DNA of 64,000 nucleotides from Zeugodacus cucurbitae (taxonomy: Eukaryota; Arthropoda; Insecta; Diptera; Tephritidae). The DNA lies in assembly GCF_028554725.1 (NCBI RefSeq), contig NC_071668.1, forward strand, positions 40,500,501 to 40,564,500, read 5' to 3'. Below, piece after piece: positions 23,025 to 34,240 of this stretch; the stretch's first letter is position 1; each line of letters opens with the position of its first letter. Below the pieces are notes generated by a model. The model did not search any database, was not told where the DNA came from, and worked only from the letters and a program-made list of their open reading frames with translations. Made by a program: the position numbers and the translations under genes.

Positions 23025-23450
23025 TGGTACCAGGGCCAGATCAAGTTAGTAGCTTGTGATGACGAAAGATCGGTCCAGCTATATAAAGCCGCTATAGCGA
23101 AGGTGGGAGAGGTGTATCCCGGAGCCAAACTAGTAATGATTCAATTGAACCGCTGAACCAAAGTGGCAGTGAAATTAATTATGGCTTCACTAAGTAGTAG
23201 TAGTAAGTCTTACAAAGCGGATGCCGGCGCTATCGACCATCTAACCTCGGATAACGAGATGGGTGAGGTAAAGGAAGATCCAATGGAGTCCTCGAGCAAT
23301 GTCGATAGCCTCGAACAAGGTGAGTGCTCCTCAGAGTCTGAACTAGCGGGCAGGCTCTCCAATTTATATACCGAGAAAGAGCTTTTAAGCGATTCTCAAG
23401 ATGATGTAACCTTAACTAATGCATCTCTTACAAATAAATCTTCACCATAG
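23025..23450 (+). pseudogene. LOA-B ORF1 C-terminal remnant
   Basis: Frame from 23025 reads WYQGQIKLVACDDERSVQLY and VGEVYPGAKLVMIQLNR to a stop near 23153. A second open part (23163-23450) is acidic and serine-rich (GEVKEDPMESSSNVDSLEQG) and overlaps the ORF2 start. Such tails are common at the end of gag proteins of this clade. The N-terminal two thirds, including any zinc knuckles, are absent. Confidence 0.55.
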
Positions 23451-25520
23451 CAAACTAGCGTCAGTAGCTCTAATTAACCGCATGGCAACAGATCAACCTG
23501 ACTTTGTCCTCATTCAGGAGCCATGGGTTAATGGAGGGCGGATTTGCGGACTGAGAACACCGAATTATAAGTTATACGTGTCACATTGCGAAGGTAAGAA
23601 CAGGGCATGTATATTGGCTAAAAAGGAACTTAATGTTTTTATAATCTCGCAACCTGTTGCACAGAGTATTATAGTTTTGTTCACATAACGGTTGTTTGTG
23701 TCACCAAGAAATAATAGAGTTAGGTATGGGGTTATATATATATAAATGATCAGGATGACGAGTGGAGTTGAAATCCGAATGTCTGTCCGTCTGTCCGTCC
23801 GTCCGTGCAAGCTGTAACTTGAGTAAAAATTGAGATATCTTAATGAAACTTGGAACACATGTTCCTTGGGGCAGTGAGAGGGTTGCTTTCGAAAATGGGC
23901 AAAATCGGTCCACTGCCACGCCCATAAAATGGCGAAAACCAAAAACACATAAAGAGCTATAACTAAGCCATAAACAAAGTTATGAAAATAAAATTTGGAA
24001 CATAGGATCGCATTAGGGAGGGGCACATTTGAATGTAATTTTTTTGGAAAAGTGGGCATGACCCCGTCCCCAAATAGGTTTTTTGTATATATCTCGCAAA
24101 CCAACGAAGCTATATAAACCAAACTTTCTGCAGTCGATTCTCTTACGTACCCCACCACACATTATGAAAATAGTTGAAATCGGATAATAACCACGCCCAC
24201 CTCCCATACAAAAGTTAGGTTGAAAATTACTAAAAGTGGGTTAACTCACTAACGAAAAACGTCAGAATCACTAAATTTCACATAAGTAATGGCAGATCGA
24301 AGCTGCACTCAGATTTTTTTACAAAATGGACAATGGGCGTGGCGTCGCCCACTTATGGGTCAAAAACCATATCTCAGGAACCACTCGACAGATTTCAATG
24401 AAACTGGGTTTGTAATAGTTTCCTTACATCCCAATGATATGTTGTGAAAATAGGCCAAATCGCTTAACAACCACGCCTACTTCCTATATACCAGAACTTT
24501 GAAGAATAGTTTATTTTACAATATATAAAGTAAGCACTAGTGAAGATATCGGTGCATAACTTTGCTCAAATACTACATTTATAGTGTGGCAGCCCCATTC
24601 TAAAAATCGCAAAAATCGGATCATAGGTTTTCAAGGCCCCATATATCGAACATGAGGACCTCGGTGCTTCTAACGTAATATTAGGGTTTCCAACTTTCAA
24701 TGGACTTTATACAATATATATGACAAATATGTGGGTCAAATTGTGTATTATATAATATTAAATAAGTTAAATAAATAAATTGCGAGGGTATAAAATGTTC
24801 GGTTACACCCGAACTTAGCCCTTCCTTACTTGTTATATTATACGAATATAGTGACAAAGACACAACGGCAGTAAGCTGGGAGATGGGCAGAGGTAGTTAC
24901 CGGCTAGTCTCTTGCTACATGCCGTACGACGAGGAGCAGGTGCCATCGCTGCTTATAAAAAGGCTGGTACAAGATAGTGAGGCGTCCAAGAGGTCATTGA
25001 TACTTGGATGTGATTCAAACGCCCATCATTCACTGTGGGGCAGTTCTGATATCAATGTAAGAGGTGAGTTGCTCTTTAATTATTTAGTAGGCACAAAACT
25101 CTTGTTGAGCAATAGAGGCAACACGCCAACCTTTATCACTAGAAACCGGCAAGAAGTATTAGATATAACACTTGTGTCGGAAGAGTTGATAGATAGAGTA
25201 ACACGATGGAGGGTTTTAGAAGAACACTCCTTTTCCGATCATCGGTATATTGATTTTGTACTGAGTGAAATAGTAGATCGTGAGAACAAATACAGAAATC
25301 ATAGGAAAACAAACTGGCTCGTGCACATGCAAGAGCTAAACAAGAATATTCCTACGATTCCTCCATTCCAACCTAAGTACAAGGAAGACATAGACACCTT
25401 AGTTGAAAGATTCACGAAATCTTATCAGCAAGCTTTGGGCCCCAATGGTGGTCCTCCGAGCTTAAGAAATCTCAGAAGGAGTGCAGGAAGCAATTCAATG
25501 TAGCAAAACTATCCCAAGCA
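23419..25520 (+). pseudogene. LOA-B ORF2 endonuclease, split by a repeat
   Basis: First part (23419-23640): LLQINLHHSKLASVALINR, TDQPDFVLIQEPWVNGG (catalytic Glu), then the HINE-like insertion. Second part (24835-25503): SYRLVSCYMPYDEEQ, LGCDSNAHHSLWGSSDINVR, LLSNRGNTPTFITRN and HSFSDHRYIDFVL. All the usual endonuclease motifs are present apart from the insertion. A frame break near 25500 leads into the linker before the RT. Confidence 0.8.
23641..24834 (+). repeat. HINE-like dispersed repeat, full-length copy (1194 bp)
   Basis: Left end ataatctcgcaacctgttgc (a small hairpin), a gtccg-rich microsatellite near 23785-23815, several blocks pairing cacgcccac with aatcgg/gatttc motifs, then the inverted subterminal repeat ttgcgagggtataaaa and a terminal hairpin gttcggttacacccgaac followed by ttagcccttccttacttgtt. 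It splits the LOA-B endonuclease. No intact gene inside; the 197-codon minus frame at 23565-24158 is repeat sequence. Confidence 0.85.
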
Positions 25521-28000
25521 GAGCAGGAATGGGACCGCTACTACAGCCTTCTAAGGTCATACAAAAAAGAAATGAGGAAATCTAAACGAAATTCGTGGAA
25601 ATCCTTCTGTGAAGAGATCGAGACAACGGCAGAAGCATCTCGGTTAAGAAAAGTAATAGCAAAATCTGCACATAACATTGGGCACCTTTAGAAGCCGGAC
25701 CAGAGCTGGACGGAATCCAGTGAGGAAACCCTAAAATTGCTGATGGATACACACTTCCCGGGCAGCTCAGAGAGTTTCACCGCAGAGTATACACTAGATA
25801 CTGAAATTGAACCAGATCCTAATATTGCCGACTTAATATCAGAAGAAAAGATAAGATGGGCAGTTAATAGTTTCAAACCTTTTAAATCACTGGGACTTGA
25901 CGGCATACAAAACTACAAAAATCGCTAAGTTACGTAACGGGTTGGTTAGTAACCATTCTCGAAGGGGCTCTCCAAATGAACTTTATTCCTTCACTATGGA
26001 GAAGCGGGCAAAAGCTCTCACAGCAGTCCAAAGGACTTTAGACCAATCAGTCTTTTCTCATTTCTACTGAAAACGTTGGAAAGACTAATGGAAATTAACA
26101 TAAGAAGCAGACTACCTCCAGGTTAGCAGTTTTGCAACACGCGTACTCCAAAGGAAAATCCACGGAAACAGCTTTAAACTCTGTGGTAACAGAGATTGAA
26201 AGGGCTCTGGAAGTAAAGGAATACGCTCTCATAACTTTCTTGGTTATAGAAGGAGCTTTTAACAACATCCAGCCTAAGTCCATTATCAGCGCGCTTAAAA
26301 ATCTGCATGTGTCGGAATCACTCACGAAGCTTATAGAACACATGCTTCTATGCAGGTTCATAACTTCAACGCTGGGGGTTTCAACGATATGCAGATCTGT
26401 CCGTAGGGGCATACCTCAAGGAGGCGTGCTATCCCCCCTTCTATGGATCTTAACAATGAATAGTATGTTGTTACATCTAGAGAAAGGGGGAGTACATGTT
26501 GTGGCCTACGCTGATGATGTGGCGGTTTCAATTAGAAGAAAATTCCCAAGTATCCTCGCGGACCTTTTGCAAACAAGTTAAATCGATGGGCTAAATCCTG
26601 TTGATTAAGCCTAAACGCAAGTAAAACTGAGACAGTGCTGTTTACTAGGAAACATAAGATTCCAGAGTTCACACCACCTTCAATAAATGACACATCACTA
26701 ACAATAAGTGAGAAGGCAAGCTATCTGGGACTAATTTTAGACAGGAAGCTATCATGGAAACCAAACTTAGAAGCCAGGGTAAGAAAGGCGGCTTTGGCCT
26801 TATACACCTGTAAAAGGATGGTCGGGCCAAAATGGGGACTAACACCCCGCGTATCGCATTGGCTCTACACAGCTGTGGTAAGGCCGATTATGACATACGG
26901 TATATTGGTCTGGTGGCCAATAATCGACAAGAAGTACGCAGTAAAGAGCATGGGGAGCCTACGAAGAGCGGCATGTATATGTATCAGTGGAGCTCTCAGA
27001 ACAACGCCGAGCCAGGCATTAGATGTTATTCTGTACTTACTTCCTATAGACATATTCTGTAAGTAGCAGGCTGCGAAATCGGCACTTAGACTGAGAGAAT
27101 CTTCACTACTGCAAAACTGCAATAGGGGACATTCTAGTATACTCGGCAAGTTCCCATTTCTACCAAATAGGACGGATTTTCGCAATCCCATAGAAATTAA
27201 TCTAAAATCTGAACTACATATATCATTCCCCTCTAGAGAGCAGTGGGATATGGGAAAAGTGGACAAAGATTCAGTGATAAGTATCTACACGGACGGGTCG
27301 AAACTAGACAAACGAGTTGGAGGTGAGGTATTCTCAGAAAAACTAGATACCAGAATCGCCTTCCGGCTACCAGATCATTGCAGTGTGTTCCAAGCAGAAA
27401 TCACTGCAATTAAAGAAAGCCTTCTCATTTTGTCAAAAAGAGTGTTAGCCACCAGACAAATATTCATATTCTCGGATAGTCAAGTGGCTTTAAAATCATT
27501 AAAGTCTCATAGAATATCTTCTAAGATAGTGAAAGAATGCTTGGATTTATTATTGACAATGACGTCATATTTCACGATACACCTGCAATGGGTCCCAGGA
27601 CATAACGAAATCCCTAGGAACTGTGTGACAGATGAGCTAGCTAGATTGGGCACCACAGTTGGAGGCCGATAAAGAGGCAATATATATACCTCAGGCAACC
27701 TGCAAATACCTGCAGTAGATACGGCTGAATCACAATGGAAACAAGTAACGACTTGCTTCGTAAGCAGACAAACGTGAACCAGAGTGGAATAAGAGCCGTA
27801 CTTGTTGCTTATTGAAATTTAAGAGGAATGAAACAAGAACCCTTGTAGGGGTGTTAACGGGGTACAGTCTGATTGGGAGACACGCCAGCAGACTGGGGCT
27901 ACGTTTCAATGATTACTGCAGTAGCTGCCAAGAAGAAGAAGAAGAAGAAGAAACGATTACACACCTTCTCTGTGGATGCAAGTCGTTAGACAGCCACTTA
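25521..28000 (+). pseudogene. LOA-B ORF2: RT, RNase H and Cys/His tail
   Basis: RT in several frames: EEKIRWAVNSFKPFKSLGLD (about 25840), SKGKSTETALNSVVTEIE, RRGIPQGGVLSPLLW and VVAYADDVAVS (26132-26581), with YADD intact, then KASYLGLILDRKLSWKP and VRPIMTYGILVWW (26635-27066). RNase H at 27250-27672: SIYTDGSKLDKRVGG, CSVFQAEITAIKES, FSDSQVALKSLKS and WVPGHNEIPRNCVTDELA, so catalytic Asp/Glu/Asp and the C-terminal His/Asp region are recognisable. C-terminal tail at 27812-28006 with CSSCQ...THLLCGC, containing a run of seven Glu codons. Frame breaks separate each block. Confidence 0.85.
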
Positions 28001-28012
28001 ACCTAACCTAAC

Positions 28013-28258
28013 CTAACTGTTAGAGAAATTCATTTGCTGCTACAGCTGCCTTGCTAAGTCTGAAGGCCTCTTACGTTTCAGTAGGTTTTCTCTTTCAGCA
28101 GTTCCGATAAGTGTGGATGCATCTTAATTTATATGCGGTCTTAGCATCATTTTGCGAGACTTTCCAAGTTTCGTTATTTCATTTACTACCGAATCCACAC
28201 CAAGATCACGGAGAAGATCAGCATATCTAACATACCAAGGAGCATTAACTATACAGAA
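28013..28258 (-). repeat. Jockey-1 family 3' end, right half
   Basis: Continues the Jockey 3' region interrupted by LOA-B; matches 4890-5100 (ORF2 end and 3' UTR), including gagaaattcatttgctgcta and the stretch around accaaggagcattaactata. Ends abruptly at about 28258. Confidence 0.8.
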
Positions 28259-28325
28259 CTTTTCATTTAGTTGACCCTATGGTTAATTGGCTTCCCCGTT
28301 TAATTGAACGGTGTTATCGGGTAAA
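28259..28325. repeat. End fragment of a pogo-like repeat
   Basis: The ttgaccctatggttaattg and cgtttaattgaacggtg blocks match the left end of the element at 53967-54695. Only about 65 bp remain, wedged between the Jockey fragment and the RTE 5' end. Confidence 0.6.
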
Positions 28326-31145
28326 GGAGGATGGAGTCATATGTAGAAGTTCACGTAAGTGAGGAAAGTTTCTGACTGTCATTTACTTGGGAGTGGCCAG
28401 GAACGATTCTTTTACATGTGGCTCAAGCAGCTCACGACTTCCGGTCTTAGACCAAGTATCCTCTAGGTAGCCAACAGACATCCGTTTGGAGGCGAGCTAA
28501 AGTGAGAAGGCGAAACCCGCCTATGCGGTTGTGCGTAGGGTTTGGGACCCACCACATAAAAACACCCCCCAATGAAAAAGAAAGAACAGCCTGAGATGAG
28601 AGACCCCAATTTTGATGACGACCACTGCAAACGTTTAAAGGACTACGAAATAAGGGCATGCACCTGGAATGTCCGGACCCTTAATTGGGAAGGTGCCTCT
28701 GCCCAGCTGGTTGATGTTCTCGTAAGAGTAAAGGCTGACATCACCGAAATCCAAGAAATGCGATGGACGGGACAAGGACGGAAGAAGGTGGGTCCTTGTG
28801 ACATCTACTACAGCGGCCATATAAAGGAGCGCAAATTCGGTGTGGGATTCGTGGTGGGAGAGAGACTCCGTCGTCGAGTCCTGGCATTCACTCCGGTGGA
28901 TGAACGTCTAGCCACAATCCGCATCAAAGCGAGGTTCTTCAACATATCGCTGATTTGCGCCTACGCCCCGACGGAAGAGAAGGACGAAGTGATCAAAGAT
29001 ACCTTCTATGAGCGCCTAGAACGTACATATGAGCGCTGCCCCCGCCACGATGTCAAAATCGTGCTTGGCGATTTCAACGCTAGGGTGGGTAAAGAAGGTG
29101 TCTTTAGCACAACAGTCGGAAAATTCAGCCTCCATGACGAAACATCACCAAACGGTCTGAGGCTGATCGACTTCGCCGGGGCCCGAAATATGGTCGTCTG
29201 TAGTACTAGATTCCAGCATAAGAAAATCCATCAAGCTACTTTGCTGTCCCCGGATCGAATCACTCGCAACCAGATCGATCATATTGTGATAGATGGACGA
29301 CATGTCTCCAGTGTTTTTGATGTGCGTACGCTTCGTGGTCCCAACATCGACTCGGACCACTATCTAAGATACGCAGCTAAGATACGCACCCGCCTCTGTG
29401 TAGAAAAGCGCACACGTCAACAAACACAAGGAAGGTTCGACATCGAGAAGCTGCAATCACAACCGACTGCCGAACGATTTTCTACTCGACTTGCACTCCT
29501 GCTCTCTAAGAGCACTCATCAGCATCTCGGTATAAGGGAGCTGTGGGACGGCATATCAAACTCCTTACGTACAGCTGCAACCGAAACCATTGGTTCTCAG
29601 AAAAACAGCTGGTATGATGAGGATTGTCGTCTCACAGTGGAGAGAAAACAGACTGCCTACCTCGCAATGTTGCGATCGACCGCAACACGAGCGGGATGGG
29701 AAAGATACCGAGAGCTGAAGAGGGAAGCGATACGCATTTGCAGACAAAAAAAGAAAGAGGGCGAAATGCGTTAGTATGAAGAGCTTGACAAGCTGGCCTA
29801 CAGGGGTAATGCTCGAAAATTTTACGAAAAGATCCGGCGACTAACTGAAGGTTTCAAGACCGGAGCACACTCCTGTAGGACCCCCAGAGGTGATCTAGTT
29901 ATTGATGACCAGAGTATACTGAGTTTGTGGAGGGAACACTTCACTGCTGAATGGCAGTGAAAGTACAACACCAGGAGATGGTGAACCCGATTCCCCAATC
30001 GATGACGATGGAGCAGATGTTCCATTGCCCGCCCGTGAATAAATACGGCGGCGAAGAGCTGATAAGGTGCTTGCATCAGCTTCTTTGCAGAATATGGTCG
30101 GAAGAAAGCATGCTTGACGATTGGAATCTCAGTGTACTCTGCCCAATACACAAAAAGGGAGACCCCACAATTTGCGCCAATTACCGTGGGATAAGCCTCC
30201 TCAACATCGCGTATAAGGTTCTGTCGAGCGTATTGTGTGAAAGACTAAAGCCCACCGTCAACAAACTGATTGGATCTTATCAGTGTGGCTTTAGACCTGG
30301 TAAATCAATAACAGACCAGATATTCACCATGCGCCAAATTTTGGAGAAGACCCGTGAAAATAGGATCGACACACACCATCTCTTTGTCGACTTTAAAGCT
30401 GCTTTCGACAGCACGAAACGGAGTTGCCTTTATGCCGCGATGTTTGAATTTGGTATCCCCGCAAAACTAATACGGCTGTGTAAACTGACGTTGAGCATCA
30501 CTAAAAGCTCCGTCAGGATCGGGAAGGACCTCTCCGAGTAGTTCGATACCAGACGAGGTTTCAGACATGGTGACTCATTATCGAGCGACTTCTTTACTTT
30601 GATGCTGGAAAAAATTATAAGAGCTGTAGAGCTAAATAGAGAAGGTACAATCTTCTACAAGAGTGTACAGCTACTGGCGTACGCCGATGATATCGATATC
30701 ATTGGAAACAACACCCGCGCCGTTAGTTCTGCTTTTTCCAGACTGGATAAGGAAGCGAAGCGTATGGGTGTGGTAGTGAACGAGGACAAGACGAAATATC
30801 TCCTGTCATCAAACAAACAGTCAGCGCATTCGCGTCTTGGCTCCCACGTCACTGTTGACAGTCATAACTTTGAAGTTGTAGATAATTTCGTCTGCCTGGA
30901 AACCAGCATTAACACCAATAACAATGTCAGCCTGGAAATCCAACGCAGAATCACTCTTGCCAACAGGTGCTACTATGGACTAAGTAGGCAATTGAAAAGT
31001 AAAGTCCTCTCTCGACGAACAAAAACCAAACTCTACAAGTCTCTCGTCATTCCTGTCCTACTTTACGGTGCAGAAGCGTGGACGATGTCAACATCCGATG
31101 AGACGGCACTAGGAGTTTTCGAGAGAAAGGTTTTGCGGAAGTTTT
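28326..31145 (+). pseudogene. RTE copy 2, decayed
   Basis: Same 5' UTR and ORF as RTE copy 1. The start ATG is present (28572), and the endonuclease is open to 29774 where a GAG has become TAG. Downstream there are small deletions near 29945 and 30035-30045, a stop at 30539-30541 just after KDLSE, and further substitutions. The RT still shows YQCGFRPGKSITDQIF, HHLFVDFKAAFDS and LAYADDIDII. The element is cut off after FERKVLRKF at 31145 and joined directly to a HINE-like repeat, so its C-terminus and tail are missing. Confidence 0.9.
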
Positions 31146-31735
31146 TTGTACATAACTCGTAAACTACTAAAGCTATATCAACGAAATTCTCAGGAGTCGT
31201 TTCTTTCGGGCATTTCATTATATAGTCCAAAAATTGAGGATATCGGATTATAGCCACGCCCACCCCCCATACAAAGGTTATGTTGAAAACGACTAAAAAT
31301 ACTTTAATTCAGTAAGGGAAACACCAGAAACCTTAAATTTCATTATAAAGAAGGTACGAAGGTATACAAAATTATATGTGAAAAATTTGGTTTGCAATAT
31401 TTTCCTCGCAGCCCAATGATATGCTGTCGGTTCACAACCACGCCTACTTCCTATATACCAGAACTTTGAAGTCGATCTGAATCCTTTACTTTACAATACA
31501 TAAAGTAAGCACTAGTGAAGATATCGGAACAGAACTTTGTATAAATGCTGCATTTATAGTGTGGCAGCCCTTTTCTAAAAATCGCCGAAATCGGACCATA
31601 GGTTGTGAAGACCCCATATATCAAACATGAGGACGTCGGTGCTTCTCACCTAATATTAGGGTTCCCAACTTTCAATGGATTTTATACCATAAACATATAT
31701 GACGCATATGTGGGTAAAATTGTCTATTATACTCG
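31146..31735 (+). repeat. HINE-like repeat, 5'-truncated copy
   Basis: Begins inside the repeat (tttttgtacataactcg, equivalent to about 47697) and runs through the paired cacgccc blocks to the caatggattttataccat block. It ends near 31735 without the terminal hairpin. Confidence 0.8.
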
Positions 31736-31855
31736 TATAATGTGTGTAAGTATAAAAAATGAACTTTAAGTGCACATACATATGTATTCTGTCTCCTTTA
31801 AGGGGTCAGGTGGGTTTAAGAGGTTGAAAACATGAGTATATTCAAATTTTTTTAA
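31736..31855. other. Short spacer
   Basis: AT-rich, nothing recognisable. Confidence 0.3.
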
Positions 31856-31910
31856 TATTTACAATCATATATTTAATTCAGCATATTAAAGATACATATG
31901 TATTTAAACT

Positions 31911-32590
31911 AGTGATGAGCGATATTGCTACTTTTGAATCACTGTGAATCACTATATTACTATTGCGATCACAACAAAAAAAAAAAACGAATTTATGAGA
32001 ATTTGTCCTCACACTTTTTTTTAATTTTTTACATTTACATTTTTATTATTATTAATTTTAACGAAATCCAAAATTTACCTGCTTTTGTAATTACAATTAC
32101 CTAATTAAAAAATTTTGGGTACATTTAACTGCTTTTGTAATCACCATACCCAAAATTATCCAAATCGCAACTTAAATTGCTACTGTGATCACTGAACAGT
32201 GACTGCTACTTTCGAACTGATATTGTTACTGAACAGTGATTGCTACTTTCGAACTGATATTGGTACTGAATAGTGATTGCTACTTTCGAACTGATATTGT
32301 TACTGAACAGTGATTCCTACTTTCGAACTGATATTGTTACTGAAAAGTGACTGCTACTTTCGAACTGATATTGTTACTTTCGAACTGGTATTGCTACTGA
32401 ACTGTGATTGCTACTGGACAGTGATTATTACTTTTCGAACAGTGATCGAATTAGAATTACTGAACTCCTATATCTACTGTGATCGAACAAAAACACTGAA
32501 CTTCTCTATTATGATATTTACAAAAGATGATCACAGTTGCTATATGTGATTTTTCAATCACAGTGAAAAAATCACCGGTAGTGAAATATA
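31911..32590. mobile_element. Inserted non-coding element, possibly hAT-like
   Basis: Defined by comparison with the uninterrupted relative at 53967-54695. The left end tagtgatgagcgatatt resembles hAT-type termini, and both ends contain aatcactgtga/tcacagtga motifs in opposite orientation. The right terminus does not match the left cleanly, so the superfamily is uncertain. No coding sequence. Confidence 0.4.
32193..32420. repeat. 37-bp minisatellite, five regular copies plus partial ones
   Basis: The unit starting tactttcgaactgatattg begins at 32207, 32244, 32281, 32318 and 32355, exactly 37 bp apart. Further shortened units extend to about 32420. Each unit contains a gaacagtgat block. Confidence 0.9.
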
Positions 32591-33147
32591 TTATTATAAA
32601 TAATATTTATATTTACAAATTCTGAAACCTTATCTTCCATGCAGTGTCCAAAAAAAGGTTCTAGCCGTGGACATCATAACTCATTATTGGATCATCCAAA
32701 TCAACAAACCAAAAATATTTGTTGTTAATGAACGAACGAAAAAAGAAAAGAATAAAAACTTAATTCTTGATAGATTTTGAACAAAAAGACTAACTTTTGT
32801 GGTCAAATGCCATATGCCATATATTGACTCGAAAAGTAGTTGTAATAAAGATGTGTTGAAATTTTTCAACAGAATCGCTTCATAACTTTTCAAGAAATTG
32901 TGTCCACTGACTTCAAAATACGAGTTTTGAGATAAATCCGTTTAAAGTTTTACATTCTTGAAATTTTAATCATATCGATTTCATACTTTTGGATAAAATT
33001 TTAATATTGTACAATTTAAAACTTTCAAATTTTGATTCCCACGTAATCGCTTAATTCACCAAATGGTCAAAATAAGCGTGATTCCTGTAATTGAACAAAC
33101 TGTTCATTTAAATGGGATTATTTTAAATTTTTTATATTTGCGAAAAG

Positions 33148-33560
33148 TACTGTACTTCTTAGTACCTTATTTTGGAAGTGCTGAATGTAGGCAATACAGT
33201 TTTGGCTTGAGCAACCCCATAGTTGAGGTCCATAGGTCCAACATATATGACGAATATGTGGGTCAAATTGTCTATTATATAATATTAAATAAATAAATTG
33301 CGAGAGTATAAAATGTTCGGCCACAACCGAACTGAGCACTTCCTTACTTGTTATCTATAGCATTTTCAACGAAATTAACAAATTGGTGCTCCTCGTCAAT
33401 TGCTGAATGATGATTACGAAACCCGAACTGATGTACTGGTATAAGGTGTTTTAGTTCTATTATTGATTTGAACCTCTTTATGAGAACATTCTCGAAGACT
33501 TTCGATAAAGCTGGCAACAGCGATATTGGCCTATAAGATGTGATATCATGTAGGCTGACT
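33148..33560 (-). pseudogene. Jockey-1 family RT fragments interrupted by a HINE-like end
   Basis: 33148-33236 matches the ORF2 C-terminal region at 5097-5175 and 33353-33560 matches RT fingers at 5446-5615 (SYRPISLLPALSKVFENVL, HQFGFRNHHSAIDEEHQF). Between them lies a 116-bp HINE-like terminal fragment (33237-33352). The intervening palm region is missing, so insertion was accompanied or preceded by deletion. Confidence 0.75.
33237..33352 (+). repeat. HINE-like repeat, 3' terminal fragment
   Basis: Carries the block ending attgcgagagtataaaatg, the hairpin gttcggccacaaccgaac and the conserved end cttccttacttgtt. Only the terminal ~116 bp are present. Confidence 0.8.
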
Positions 33561-33734
33561 TCCTAAATGTATTTTGCTTGTATGTATTTGTATCTCTTTC
33601 CCAAACGCAGTTGCATAAACTTTGATAATGTATCGTATTCCTAATTGCAAACCTGCGCGATAAATGCGCAAAAAAGCAAACAGCGCATCGCTAACATTGT
33701 TGATGCATTTGTTCAATACAATACAATCTTATAA
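33561..33734. other. Spacer, nothing recognisable
   Basis: Mixed-composition sequence between two Jockey fragments; no open frame of note and no repeat match seen. Confidence 0.3.
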
Positions 33735-34175
33735 CAAAATATGTAAATTTGTTATCATTACATTTATTGGTCTGTTATGTTTGCTCTCGTAGCTAAATCA
33801 AGGTATATTTTCGTTTGACAAAAATTTTGTTGTTGTTCAATTGTCATATACTTTATTAAAGTTTGAAGAGCGCTTCTTTTTGAGTATCCACTCAGTTTCT
33901 TTAGATAGTTCATCTTCATCAGTTTCGTATACTTCATCAACACATACATTTGATGGTTTTGGTGCCGTACTAACAGGCTTGCTTTTACTGGGTTTCAGTT
34001 CTTTGTTTTCTTTTTTGAGTGCTATATTATGTTTGTGTAATTGATTACACATCGCTTTTAAAGTTTTAAGCCTTTCATTTACAAGAGAGTTAGCCTTTTG
34101 TAATTCTTTAATTTTATGAAAACGAGCTTAGACTGTTTCTCGGCGTCACCTCATGTAGAGGTTCAGCCATTTTTT
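33735..34175 (-). pseudogene. Jockey-1 family ORF1 5' fragment
   Basis: ATG at 34168-34170 starts MAEPLHEVTPRNSLS. After a frameshift comes a charged, coiled-coil-like run (KIKELQKANSLVNERLKTLK), then MCNQLHKHNIALKKENKELK and VDEVYETDEDELSKETEWIL. An internal deletion joins this to sequence matching 7515-7605. It preserves the ORF1 start that Jockey-1 at 4798-8050 lacks. Confidence 0.75.
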
Positions 34176-34240
34176 GTTTTTAGCGATTTCCCTACTGGGT
34201 GTCGGTAATGAAGTTGGGAATAAAACTTTTTATTCTGTAT

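Larger units (their letters stand above)
23025..28012 (+). mobile_element. LOA-type retrotransposon with 12-bp target duplication (LOA-B)
   Basis: Flanked by CTAACTGTTAGA at 23013-23024 and 28013-28024, inside a Jockey-1 3' end. It starts within ORF1 (5'-truncated) and ends with a short acctaacctaacctaa tail. It carries the end of ORF1 and an ORF2 with endonuclease, RT, RNase H and a C-terminal Cys/His motif. A HINE-like repeat (23641-24834) interrupts the endonuclease. Sequence is related to but clearly different from LOA-A. Confidence 0.85.
31856..33125. repeat. pogo-like element copy interrupted by a minisatellite-bearing insertion
   Basis: Blocks 31860-31910 and 32603-33120 match 54148-54190 and 54205-54680 of the copy at 53967-54695, including cgtggacatcataactcatt and gtaattgaacaaactgttca. 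Sequence between 31911 and about 32590 is absent from the other copy and is a later insertion. The left end of this copy is missing. Confidence 0.65.

Noticed and set aside
23565..24158. 197-codon minus-strand open frame
   Set aside because: Chance frame through a HINE-like repeat and neighbouring LOA antisense; no protein features.
27996..28016. Telomere repeat tract (acctaacctaacctaa)
   Set aside because: Only about three units and located exactly at the LOA-B 3' end, so it is better explained as element tail than telomeric DNA.
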